The notes under the pieces: model-generated
Told to the model about the DNA's origin: nothing
The model's input: the letters and a program-made list of their open reading frames with translations, nothing else
Databases searched by the model: none
Program-made: the position numbers and the translations under genes
Shown: one piece after another, positions 36,039-43,675 of the stretch
Numbering within the stretch: position 1 is the stretch's first letter
Layout of the letters: each line of letters begins with the position of its first letter
Origin: Mesoterricola sediminis
GTDB lineage: Bacteria > Acidobacteriota > Holophagae > Holophagales > Holophagaceae
NCBI RefSeq assembly: GCF_030295425.1
Contig: NZ_AP027081.1
Coordinates: 1,240,001 to 1,304,000, forward strand
Length of the DNA stretch: 64,000 nt
Direction: 5' to 3'

Positions 36039-36424
36039 GCCTTCCTTCGGATCCCGGCGTGGGACTGGAACTCCCCCTCGACCCGGTCCACGTCGCCGGC
36101 GTTGAAGAGGACGAGGTTGCGCAGATGGATGTAGCTTTCCAGCCCGTCGATGGTGGAGAACTCCATGCCGAAGCCCTCGGGGTGATCGGCGGCCACGCGG
36201 CCTGACATCCGGATCTCCACCTCCCCTTCCACCAGGACGATCACGGCCGAGCAGGGTGTGCCGATGGGGAAGCGCTCCGGGGTGACCACCAGCATCCCCT
36301 TCATGCTCAGGTCGTGGACGAGGCAGCCCTCCAGGGCGCGGCCGTCCACCGACACCTCCACGCCGAAGGAGATGGGGACCCGTGTGAACTCGCGCTGCTC
36401 ATGTTCTCCGGCCATGGTCGCCAT
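36035..36424 (-). CDS. PilZ-domain protein
   Basis: The 129-residue single-domain protein starts with the c-di-GMP-binding form HEQREFTRVPISFGVEV and carries CLVHDLSMKGMLVVTPE, equivalent to the RxxxR and D/NxSxxG motifs. It probably binds c-di-GMP and regulates a partner. Two in-frame ATGs exist, 36424 and 36415; the first is better placed relative to GGGGAGG. Coupling to carbonic anhydrase is unusual. Confidence 0.85.
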   Translation of the reverse strand: MATMAGEHEQREFTRVPISFGVEVSVDGRALEGCLVHDLSMKGMLVVTPERFPIGTPCSAVIVLVEGEVEIRMSGRVAADHPEGFGMEFSTIDGLESYIHLRNLVLFNAGDVDRVEGEFQSHAGIRRKA

Positions 36425-36479
36425 ACCCTCCCCCTCCCCATAGGATACATTCGCTTCGGCAGGAGGCCCCCCCGTGAGG

Positions 36480-36525
36480 TATAATGGGGCACACCCCTGG
36501 AGCATCTTACCCTCCAGGGTTTTTT
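36480..36525 (+). promoter_or_regulatory. TATAAT box followed at once by a terminator-like hairpin
   Basis: A perfect -10 TATAAT (36480-36485; no clear -35) is followed by CCCTGGAG (36495-36502), a 9-base loop, CTCCAGGG (36512-36519) and six T residues (36520-36525). The GTG start of the acyl-CoA synthetase is at 36527. The only ribosome-site-like words (GGAG, AGGG) are inside the stem. This has the form of an attenuator or translation switch. Confidence 0.6.
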
Positions 36526-36526
36526 C

Positions 36527-38350
36527 GTGGGGGGCAGGTTGGCCCGGGACATCCATCTGATCAGGTTCTTCAGGGAAGCGGCCGTGCAGAGGGGCGAGAC
36601 CCCGGCCCTCCTCGCCCACGGCGGGGGGGAGACGGTCACCTGGATCGAACTGGGGCGCCGCATGGACCTGGCGGCCCGCGGCCTCATCGCCCTCGGCCAC
36701 CGGGCCGGGGACAAGGTGGGCATCTGCGCCCGGAACATGCCGGAATGGACCCAGGCGGACCTGGGCATCCTGGCGGCCAGGGGCGTCACCGTCTCCCTGT
36801 ACCCCACCAGCCTGCTGGAGCAGGCCACCTTCATCCTCCGGGACGCGGGCATCCGGATCCTCTTCGCCGGCGAGGCCGCCCAGCTGGATCTGGGGACCCG
36901 CCTCCTGGACCTGGGCGAGATCGACCACCTCATCCTCCTCGACCCGGCCCTCGCGGCCCCCGGGGATCCCCGGATCCTGGGCTTCCACGACCTGCTGAAG
37001 CTCGGCGGGGACCCCGCCCTGGACGCCGCCCACCAGGAGCGCCTGGACGGCATGTCCATGGACGACCTCTTCACCCTCGTGTACACCTCGGGGACGACGG
37101 GCGAACCCAAGGGCGTGATGCTGGACTTCGCGAACCTGGGGGCCGCCATGCGCCTCCACGACCGGCGGCTCACGGTGGGCCCGGACGACTCGTCCCTCTG
37201 CATGCTGCCCCTCTGCCACATCTTCGAGCGGGCCTGGACCTTCTACGTGCTCTACCGGGGCGCGCGGAACGTCTACCTGCGGGATCCCCAGACCGTGGTG
37301 AAGGCCATCGGCGAGGTGCGCCCCACCCTCATGTGCTCGGTGCCGCGGGTCTACGAGAAGGCCTACGCGGGCATCTACGCCCGCATGGAGAACGCCGGGC
37401 GGCTCATGGGCGGCCTCTTCCACTGGGCCGTGGCCGCCGGCCTCGAGGTCCAGCGCCGCCGCGCCGCCGGCCAGGGCCTGGGGCTCGGCCTGCGCCTGCG
37501 GGCCAGCCTCGCCGAGCGCCTCGTGTTCCGGAAGCTCCGGGCCCTGTTCGGGGGGCGCTGCCGCTTCCTGCCTGTGGCCGGCGCCAGCCTCGCGGACGAC
37601 GTGAACCTCTTCTTCCAGGCCATCGGCCTGAAGCTCAAGTACGGCTACGGCCTTTCCGAGACCTGCGCGACCGTCTCCTGCTACGAGGACGGCCTGCCCC
37701 CCATCGGGACCATCGGCACCCCCCTGGACACCCTGGAGGTCCGCCTGGGCGAGGACAACGAGATCCAGGTGAAGGGGCCCACCATCATGCGGGGCTACTA
37801 CAACCGGCCGGAAGAGACCGCCCGGGCCTTCACCGCCGACGGCTTCCTCCGCACCGGCGACGCCGGCGCCCTGGACGGCCAGGGACATCTCATCTTCACG
37901 GAGCGGATCAAGGAGCTCATGAAGACCTCCAACGGCCAGTACGTGGCTCCCCAGCGGGTGGAGGGCACCCTGGCCAAGGACGCCTACATCGAGCAGGTGG
38001 CCATCATCGCCGACAGCCGGAACTTCGTCTCGGCCCTGATCGTTCCCTACTTCGACCGTTTGGAGGAGCACGCCCGGAGCATGGGCATCACCTGGCGCAG
38101 CCCCGCCGAGCTCCTGAAGAACAGCCGCATCGTGGACTTCTTCGAATCCCGGCTCGCCGAACTCCAGAAGGGCCTCAGCAAGTACGAGCAGGTCAAGCGC
38201 TTCACCCTGCTCCACCGCCCCTTCTCCATGGACCTGGGCGAGCTGACGCCCACCCTCAAGCTCCGCCGCAAGTCCATCGAACAGGCCTTCCGGGCGGAGA
38301 TCGAGGCCATGTACGCGGGCATCCAGGGCAAGCAGGAACACTCCAGCTAG
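36527..38350 (+). CDS. long-chain acyl-CoA synthetase (AMP-forming), second copy
   Basis: The 607-residue ANL enzyme has LVYTSGTTGEPKGVMLDF, YGYGLSETCATVSCYEDG, FLRTGDAGALDGQGHLIFTE and KELMKTSNGQYVAPQ. It is a paralogue of the 18504 gene with about the same length. GTG 36527 has a weak site (AGGG) in the hairpin 3' arm; TTG 36539 is an alternative. The stop TAG is part of a CTAG that is directly followed by repeat R2. It is isolated from the beta-oxidation block and may serve lipid synthesis or another acid. Confidence 0.9.
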   Translation: MGGRLARDIHLIRFFREAAVQRGETPALLAHGGGETVTWIELGRRMDLAARGLIALGHRAGDKVGICARNMPEWTQADLGILAARGVTVSLYPTSLLEQATFILRDAGIRILFAGEAAQLDLGTRLLDLGEIDHLILLDPALAAPGDPRILGFHDLLKLGGDPALDAAHQERLDGMSMDDLFTLVYTSGTTGEPKGVMLDFANLGAAMRLHDRRLTVGPDDSSLCMLPLCHIFERAWTFYVLYRGARNVYLRDPQTVVKAIGEVRPTLMCSVPRVYEKAYAGIYARMENAGRLMGGLFHWAVAAGLEVQRRRAAGQGLGLGLRLRASLAERLVFRKLRALFGGRCRFLPVAGASLADDVNLFFQAIGLKLKYGYGLSETCATVSCYEDGLPPIGTIGTPLDTLEVRLGEDNEIQVKGPTIMRGYYNRPEETARAFTADGFLRTGDAGALDGQGHLIFTERIKELMKTSNGQYVAPQRVEGTLAKDAYIEQVAIIADSRNFVSALIVPYFDRLEEHARSMGITWRSPAELLKNSRIVDFFESRLAELQKGLSKYEQVKRFTLLHRPFSMDLGELTPTLKLRRKSIEQAFRAEIEAMYAGIQGKQEHSS

Positions 38351-38985
38351 GGGGGGGTGGATCGAATCACCGGAACCCCGCTGTTCCAGATTGTCATCCC
38401 GGGCGGTGCGGGGGAGCGGCGCCTGGGCGGACGGCGATGGCGGCCGGTGAGGGCGTCCACCCCGTCGATCCAGCCGGCCCGGGCCTCCGGGAAGGCGTCG
38501 GCGCAGGGGACGTAGCACATTTCCATATACCTGATGTCGACAATTTGTGTGTGTTGGTATCTGTGTCTGAAACTGTTCGTTTGAATTGACAGGTGTCCAG
38601 ATTTTCCGCATTAGCAAATTCGAGTAGAGTTTGGGGGTCTGGTGGCCCCAGAATTGACCAAATTTGCTGGTTGTACTTATTTCAGGGCCGACCTACCAGA
38701 CGCATGCGTGCGGACCTGTCAGCAAGCTACCGAATGGATGCGCTGCTCGGGTTCCCGATCGCAGAAAGCATGGGAATTCGCTCCTGAAGGGATCATGCGG
38801 AGGCCCGGGTTCGTACCCGAAGTTGGTCCAGGTCTGGAACATTGGGGGAAAATAGGTTATTTGAGTTAAAACATGTTTAATATACAGGCGTTGAGCAAAA
38901 GAACGGGGTTGTTTTTTCGATTCATGGTTGTACGTTTCACGTCGACCGGCAAATTTCTTGCAGACCATGCATTTGGAGCTGCTCC
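38351..38985. other. gene-free edge of the AT-rich island, with R2 and a trmO-tail relic
   Basis: 38356-38514 is a near copy of 40727-40927 with 42 bp missing between two TGGCGGCCGG words. Read on the minus strand it includes about 24 codons from the 3' end of trmO. The remainder (38515-38985) is AT-rich and has no convincing gene; it contains the promoter region of the small secreted protein, with GGAG at 38975-38978. Confidence 0.75.
38356..38514. repeat. direct repeat A (R2 plus trmO 3' relic)
   Basis: Begins GGTGGATCGAATCACCGGAA and ends in GGGGACGTA. It is matched by repeat B at 40727-40927. The R2 part also resembles both ends of the palindromic element at 30588-31117 (GGTAGATCGAATCACCGGAA). 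It starts six bases after the synthetase stop codon. Confidence 0.8.
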
Positions 38986-39279
38986 ATGCGATTGTCCAGA
39001 CGAATCCTTCCCATCTTCCTTGGTCTTGCGGTAATCCCGATTCACGCCCAGGATAATAATGGACATCCTGGGGTCCAAACGCCTTCATTTCCTCTCGAAA
39101 ATGTAACCTCAGGCGGTGCAGGAAGCATTACCCCACGTCAGGAATGCCTGAATCAATGCTGGAATGAGTGGGCCAGGGTGACTAAAGAATGCGTCATCTT
39201 GGAAGGTTTTGATCGGGTCGTTTGTGCTGCCATGGCTCAACTCCGATATAACGATTGTCAAAGGAACTGGCCTGAGTAG
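38986..39279 (+). CDS. small secreted Cys-containing protein of unknown function
   Basis: The 97-residue product has a signal peptide (ILPIFLGLAVIPIHAQ) and a mature part with five Cys residues in the C-terminal half, in RQECLNQCWNEW, TKECVIL, VVCAAMA and NDCQRNW. The spacing suggests a helical disulfide-stabilised fold. Base composition is visibly lower in G+C than the surroundings. GGAG 7 bases before the ATG supports the start. I do not recognise a family. It is followed after 124 bp by another secreted protein gene on the same strand. Confidence 0.6.
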   Translation: MRLSRRILPIFLGLAVIPIHAQDNNGHPGVQTPSFPLENVTSGGAGSITPRQECLNQCWNEWARVTKECVILEGFDRVVCAAMAQLRYNDCQRNWPE

Positions 39280-39403
39280 TTGTCATTGAATAGGATTATG
39301 GTGTTCAGGCTCCTCTTGATTGCCTTTAATGGAGCCTGCCTTCTCATTGACATATTTCTTTGCTGATGAATTTGACTTTGCCGATCATCTGGAAGGATCT
39401 ATT

Positions 39404-40591
39404 ATGAAGCACTTTAAGTCTATCCTTGTTCTGCTCCTTTGTTGGAATCCAGCACGCGCAGCAGGGGCCAATCCAGCAGAAAGCGGGAAGGAGGTAAGGG
39501 TCGCGGACCAACCCACTGTATTTCAATGGGCGGGCGATCAATTCATTGTTACAAATAGTACGCAATCATGGATCAAAGCTAAGGATCATTTAAGTGGCAA
39601 AATATCGATCCTCAAATTGTCAGATGGCGCAATGGGGCAGACCCTGTGGAACGGCGTAGTCACATCATTCAGGCTCGTGAATCAGCGAACAGCACTTTCA
39701 AGAAGGGCTCTTCAGGGAACTTGGCGGGATTATCCTACTATCCTGGATAGAGGCATTGGTAGCAACGGGATGCGGGGATATCCATTCCTTTTGTTTGAGT
39801 CTTCTAAAGAGGGTCGATTTTTTTCTTACAGCCGAATGCCTGGATTTGTACTAGGGGAAGAATCCTCCATTTGCTCATGGTGGAAGCAGGGACCCAACGG
39901 AACCCTGGAGCCGGATGATCTAATTCATTTAGAACTTGAATACCCCATTTTCCTTGCGGAGCACTTGGCTCCAAACGCAACGACCATCGCCACCTCTAAC
40001 CGGTATCTCGGGCTTGAACCATTCTTGGATTATCCCCTTAGGTTTTCGGGTGGCTTTGTCGTTGTTTCCTGGGGGGCTGGAGTGATATGGATTATATCTG
40101 ACGATCCAACTGTTTCAAATAGGACGATAAAACTAGCCGCTTCTGATCAAGGTTTTTTTTCTGGTAAAAAAAGACACAATCCTGCACTCCTGGGAATCCA
40201 GGTCACTCCAAATAACCGGATTCTGGCAGCTCTTCGTTCTGATGTATTGCTTTACGAGGGGCTGGAAGAAGGAGAAAAGGGATTTAAAAATGTGCCTGCT
40301 TGCAAAGACGAGAGCGAGAGTGCCCAAAAAACAAAGGAGCTTCATAAAATTTTATGGAAAGAAATTGACCCAAGCGACGGAAATATTACTGAACCCGACT
40401 TGCTGAATTATCCAGGCGCTCCTGCGGCGTTTATCCCCGATGAACCATTCAGGTTTTCATTTGATTTGAATGGAGTAATTGTAATTAATGGTCGTGAAGA
40501 GCGCCCCCCGGAAGCAGGAGAAGACGCAGAGAAACCAAATAAGGAGAAGGCTTCAGAAGCCATGAAGCCAAAGAATCTGAAAACCAAATGA
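39404..40591 (+). CDS. secreted protein of unknown function, AT-rich island
   Basis: The 395-residue product starts MKHFKSILVLLLCWNPARAA, a signal peptide; the C-terminus is charged and low in complexity (EDAEKPNKEKASEAMKPKN). No motif is recognised. The middle region has aromatic, beta-rich segments (GGFVVVSWGAGVIWIISDD, NPALLGIQVTPNNRILAALR) that could form a propeller or beta-sandwich. GGAAGGA precedes the ATG at 39404; an upstream in-frame ATG at 39329 lacks a ribosome site. Codon use (many A/T-ending codons) differs sharply from neighbours, which suggests acquisition. Confidence 0.65.
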   Translation: MKHFKSILVLLLCWNPARAAGANPAESGKEVRVADQPTVFQWAGDQFIVTNSTQSWIKAKDHLSGKISILKLSDGAMGQTLWNGVVTSFRLVNQRTALSRRALQGTWRDYPTILDRGIGSNGMRGYPFLLFESSKEGRFFSYSRMPGFVLGEESSICSWWKQGPNGTLEPDDLIHLELEYPIFLAEHLAPNATTIATSNRYLGLEPFLDYPLRFSGGFVVVSWGAGVIWIISDDPTVSNRTIKLAASDQGFFSGKKRHNPALLGIQVTPNNRILAALRSDVLLYEGLEEGEKGFKNVPACKDESESAQKTKELHKILWKEIDPSDGNITEPDLLNYPGAPAAFIPDEPFRFSFDLNGVIVINGREERPPEAGEDAEKPNKEKASEAMKPKNLKTK

Positions 40592-40668
40592 GAAGCTTCA
40601 TGATTAAAAACAATTTAAACATTCACCTTGGTTCCATCCTTTCTGCGAAGCCCCTCTGCCCCCGGCAA

Positions 40669-40730
40669 GGGCCGCTCCCATCGCGTACGGATGCTCCAAG
40701 AGACTTGGCGGACGCGGCACGAGGGGGGTG
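40669..40730. repeat. dispersed repeat R1, copy 2
   Basis: Roughly 85% like 3367-3428 (words CTTGGCGGACGCGGCAC and CCCCCGGCAAG shared). It abuts repeat B directly. The 228-bp gap 40592-40819 contains only R1 and repeat B and no gene. Confidence 0.55.
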
Positions 40731-40927
40731 GATCGAATCACCGGAACCCTGCTGTTCCAGATATTCATCCCGGGCGTTGCGGGGGAGCGACGCCTGGGCG
40801 GACGGCGATGGCGGCCGGTCTACCTCGGCCGCTTGAGGCCGGGGGAGGCGTGGCGGCCGGTGAGGGCGTCCACCCCGTCGATCCAGCCGGCCCGGGCCTC
40901 CGGGAAGGCGTCGGCGTAGGGGACGTA
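40727..40927. repeat. direct repeat B, overlapping the trmO 3' end
   Basis: The longer partner of repeat A. It runs from GGTGGATCGAATCACCGGAA across the trmO stop (40820-40822) and into its last 35 or so codons. TGGCGGCCGG occurs twice (40809-40818 and 40851-40860), and the 42 bp between are missing from A. Confidence 0.8.
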
Positions 40928-41332
40928 CGGCTTGATGTCCAGGACGGGCGTGCCGTCCAGCAAGTCCACGCCCCGCAGCCGGAGGGTCCGGCCCTCGATG
41001 CCCACCAGTTCCACGGCCGATAGGCCGATGGGGTTGGGGCGGTGGGGCGAACGGGTGGCAAAGAGGCCCCGCTTGGTGCGGGGGCCCCGGGGGGGGTGGA
41101 CCCGCGGGGCCCAGCCCTCGCTCCGGTGGAACACGAAGATCAGCCAGATCCGGTCGAACCCGTCCAGGTCCTGGAGGACCTCCACCGGCAGATCGGCCGC
41201 GAGCTCCAGCACCGCCTCGGCCGGGTCGCCCCCCTCCACCGTCGGCTGGTGGGGCGCATCGATGCGCTCCCGGTAGGGGGAGCGGAGGATCCCGATGGGG
41301 CGGAACGGAAGGGAAGGCGGGACGGCGTCCAT
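40820..41332 (-). CDS. trmO: tRNA (N6-threonylcarbamoyl-A37) methyltransferase
   Basis: The 170-residue protein belongs to the TsaA/TrmO family, which N6-methylates t6A37 in tRNA-Thr using SAM. Motifs: FRPIGILRSPYRERIDAPHQP, RIWLIFVFHRS, RGLFATRSPHRPNPIGLSAV and VLDIKPYVPYADAFPEA. The ATG 41332 gives MDAVPPSLPFRPIG. Its 3' end lies within repeat B and a relic of that end is duplicated at 38400-38514. Confidence 0.93.
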   Translation of the reverse strand: MDAVPPSLPFRPIGILRSPYRERIDAPHQPTVEGGDPAEAVLELAADLPVEVLQDLDGFDRIWLIFVFHRSEGWAPRVHPPRGPRTKRGLFATRSPHRPNPIGLSAVELVGIEGRTLRLRGVDLLDGTPVLDIKPYVPYADAFPEARAGWIDGVDALTGRHASPGLKRPR

Positions 41333-41393
41333 CCTGCCCAGCGTATCCTGCCGGCGCGGGAGGGGATACCATGGTCCCTTCACGGGGGGTCAC

Positions 41394-41900
41394 ATGGGCC
41401 GGCTGATCGGGTTCGCGCTGCTGGCGCCCGCGGCCGTGGCCGGAGACGTCCAGGTGCTGACCCAGGCGTTCCTGGAGGAGATGGCCGAGGTGCTCGGCCG
41501 CAATTCGGAGGCCCCCACCGCGGAGAAGCTCGCCGCCATCGCCCGCCTGGACGCGGCACGGACGGTCAGCCCCCTGGGGGCCGCCCTGCTCCTGGACCGG
41601 GGCAACCCCCGGTTCGAACCGGATCCGGTCATCCGCGAAGCCGCCGTCAGGGCCCTCCGCCACGTGGCCGAACCCCGCAACCGCATGTCGGCCCTGCGCC
41701 TCGTGCGCATCGCCGATCCCGCCCATGAACCGGAACCCGCCGTCCGGGCCGCGGCCCTGGGCATCCTGGCGAGCCTCCAGGTCGCGGAGGCCGCCGCCCG
41801 GGTGCTGGATTCCACCCGGGAGGACCGGGAGCCGGATCCGGCCGTCCGCAAGACCGCCTCCGACCTCGTCGCCCGGGGACTGGCCGCGGGCGCCTACTGA
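41394..41900 (+). CDS. exported HEAT-repeat protein
   Basis: The 168-residue product has a hydrophobic N-terminus (LIGFALLAPAAVAG) and about three HEAT-like helical repeats with a recurring EPDP-VR motif (FEPDPVIREAAVRALRHVAE, EPEPAVRAAALGILASL, REPDPAVRKTASDLVA). The function is unknown; the domain suggests protein binding. It overlaps the convergent bacteriohemerythrin gene by 7 bp at the 3' end. Confidence 0.7.
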   Translation: MGRLIGFALLAPAAVAGDVQVLTQAFLEEMAEVLGRNSEAPTAEKLAAIARLDAARTVSPLGAALLLDRGNPRFEPDPVIREAAVRALRHVAEPRNRMSALRLVRIADPAHEPEPAVRAAALGILASLQVAEAAARVLDSTREDREPDPAVRKTASDLVARGLAAGAY

Positions 41901-42313
41901 GGCGCTCCAGGCTGGGGATGCGTCCGGAGGTGGTCGAACAGGGCGAGGTCCCAGCCGAGGATGTGGCTCTGGAGCCAGTCCCCCAGGAACCGGGCCAGGC
42001 CCTCCGCCGGCACCAGCGCCGGATCCTGGTCCCGCAGGTCCCGGATGAACTTGACCCGGGCGATGAGCCGGTCGTGCTCTTGCTTGTGGCGGGCGAGGCC
42101 AGGGAAGCCCGCGCCGAGCATCAGGAACTCCTCCGTGCTGAAGTGCTCCTGCACGTAGCGGGCCAGGAAGTCGAGGGTCTCGTCCAGGCGCTCCCGGGAC
42201 ATGCCCGCCTCCAGGTTCTCGTCGAAGGCGTTCACCGCCTCGAAGAGGGCCTGGTGCTGCCGGTCGACGAGCGCGTTCCCGGTGGCGAACTTCGGGCTCC
42301 ACTGGATGAGCAT
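41894..42313 (-). CDS. bacteriohemerythrin
   Basis: The 139-residue protein carries all diiron ligands: His20, His57, Glu61, His76, His80, His117 and Asp122 (VDRQHQALFEAV, QEHFSTEEFL, HKQEHDRLI, LQSHILGWDLALF). It binds O2 reversibly and may store, deliver or sense oxygen. It lies 22 bp downstream of the LpdD-like gene on the same strand. Confidence 0.93.
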   Translation of the reverse strand: MLIQWSPKFATGNALVDRQHQALFEAVNAFDENLEAGMSRERLDETLDFLARYVQEHFSTEEFLMLGAGFPGLARHKQEHDRLIARVKFIRDLRDQDPALVPAEGLARFLGDWLQSHILGWDLALFDHLRTHPQPGAPQ

Positions 42314-42335
42314 GCCGTTTCCTCCTGGGGCGGGA

Positions 42336-42758
42336 TCAGCCTCCATGGTGGCCCGGGGCCCCCTCCGTGTCCATGGCGCCGGGCCGCTCCAGCGCCTCCG
42401 CCAGCTCCCGGGCCAGGTCCGCGGTCAGCCCGGCCACGTCCGCCCGTTCCGCGGCCGTGATGGCGTCCAGGTGGATCCCGCAGGCCACGGTGACGGTCGT
42501 GCCGAGGCGCGCGGCCAGCTCCAGCGCGATGGCCCGGGCCAGTTCGTCCTCCTTGTGCCCCAGGAGGGCCAGCACCGAGGCCGTGGCGCTCCGGCGCCCG
42601 CCGTCCTCCAGGCTCGGCCGCGGCTGGGCCAGGGCCACGGCGCCGGTGTGGGGCAGGCCGCCGCCGGCGATCGCCACCACGAGGTCTCGGCCCATGGGCA
42701 CGCAGGTGAGCTGGATGGTCAGGCGGCCCTTGGATGCCTCCAGGCGCAGGGTCTCCAT
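42336..42758 (-). CDS. LpdD-like (prenylated-flavin chaperone-like) domain protein
   Basis: The 140-residue protein shows DLVVAIAGGGLPHTGAVALA, RRSATASVLALLGHKEDELA and VTVACGIHLDAITAAE, segments typical of the LpdD family, first seen as the small subunit of gallate decarboxylase and thought to help load prenylated FMN. No UbiD-type decarboxylase or UbiX gene is nearby, so its partner must be elsewhere or it has another role. GGAGGAGGA precedes the ATG. Confidence 0.7.
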   Translation of the reverse strand: METLRLEASKGRLTIQLTCVPMGRDLVVAIAGGGLPHTGAVALAQPRPSLEDGGRRSATASVLALLGHKEDELARAIALELAARLGTTVTVACGIHLDAITAAERADVAGLTADLARELAEALERPGAMDTEGAPGHHGG

Positions 42759-42851
42759 GGGCTCCTCCTCCGGTCCAGCATCCCTGGAAAAACCCGCCCC
42801 GGCAACCGCCTCATGTGCAAGGATGGAAGGGATCCCTAGACAGGTGGCGAC

Positions 42852-43511
42852 GTGGGCGAACTGTTCGGCAAGGAAGTCTTCACGATCGGTATCATCGGCG
42901 GCGGCCGCGGCGGGCTCGGGCTCCTGAAGTTCTTCGGCACCAGTTCCGTGGCCCGGGTGGTCTTCATGGTCGACCCCAATCCCTCCGCGCTCGGCATCGC
43001 CGAGGCGCGCAGCCGCGGGATCCGCACCTACGCCGACGACGAGGAGGCCATGCGCGGCGAGCTTCCCGACTTCCTCTTCGACGCCAGCGGGGACGCCGAT
43101 CTGGAGACCCGCATCCGCCAGCGCCTGCGCGGCACCTCCACGATGCTGATCACCCCCCTCACCAGCCGGATGATGGTGGAGGTCCTCACCGAGAACAACG
43201 CGCGCATGCGCGAGGAGATCTCGGAAGTGGTCTCGACCATCAAGAGCGAGCTCTCCACGAGCCTCGACGCGAGCAACAGCATCGTCGCGCGCATCAACTC
43301 CATCATGAGCAACATGCAGATGCTCGCCCTGAACGCCAGCATCGAGGCCTCCAAGGCCGGCGTCCACGGCCGCGGGTTCACCGTGGTGGCCGACCACCTG
43401 GGCAAGTCGGTGGAGGCCGTGCGGAACCTGACCCAGGAGATCAACCGGGTCAACGAGAACATCATCCACGTCTCCCACCGGAGCGACACGGTGCTGGAGA
43501 AGTTGAAGTAA
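42852..43511 (+). CDS. cytosolic Rossmann-domain / chemoreceptor-tip hybrid
   Basis: The 219-residue protein lacks transmembrane segments. Residues 8-105 form a nucleotide-binding Rossmann fold (FTIGIIGGGRGGLGLLKFFG, VVFMVDPNPSALGIAEARS, LPDFLFDASGD). Residues 108-219 form a short methyl-accepting-type coiled coil with the signalling hairpin MLALNASIEASKAG at 158-170, then HGRGFTVVADHLGKSVEAV. The tip keeps the residues that contact CheA/CheW. The coiled coil is far shorter than in normal receptors. It starts with GTG behind AGGTGG. It may be a soluble redox or NAD(H) or CoA-ligand sensor. No che genes are in the window. Confidence 0.75.
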   Translation: MGELFGKEVFTIGIIGGGRGGLGLLKFFGTSSVARVVFMVDPNPSALGIAEARSRGIRTYADDEEAMRGELPDFLFDASGDADLETRIRQRLRGTSTMLITPLTSRMMVEVLTENNARMREEISEVVSTIKSELSTSLDASNSIVARINSIMSNMQMLALNASIEASKAGVHGRGFTVVADHLGKSVEAVRNLTQEINRVNENIIHVSHRSDTVLEKLK

Positions 43512-43675
43512 CGGTTAATAATTACGCCGCGGGCACTTAGCGGGACTACCATGGGCCCGGGGCCGGCGGCGCCCGCCGAGGCGGCCCCCGCCGGAGCGCC
43601 CCATGGATCCCGCCGAAGCCTGCCCCGACCCCGCCCCCGGCGCGACGCGCCGGTCCCTCCCCGGTTGAGTCCCCC

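Noticed and set aside
38642-38869. Short frames of 60-75 codons at the left edge of the AT-rich island
   Set aside because: Three overlapping frames on the same DNA, no ribosome sites, no family resemblance.
42852-43511. Annotation as an ordinary methyl-accepting chemotaxis protein
   Set aside because: No transmembrane or periplasmic domain, only a short coiled coil, and a Rossmann fold at the N-terminus.
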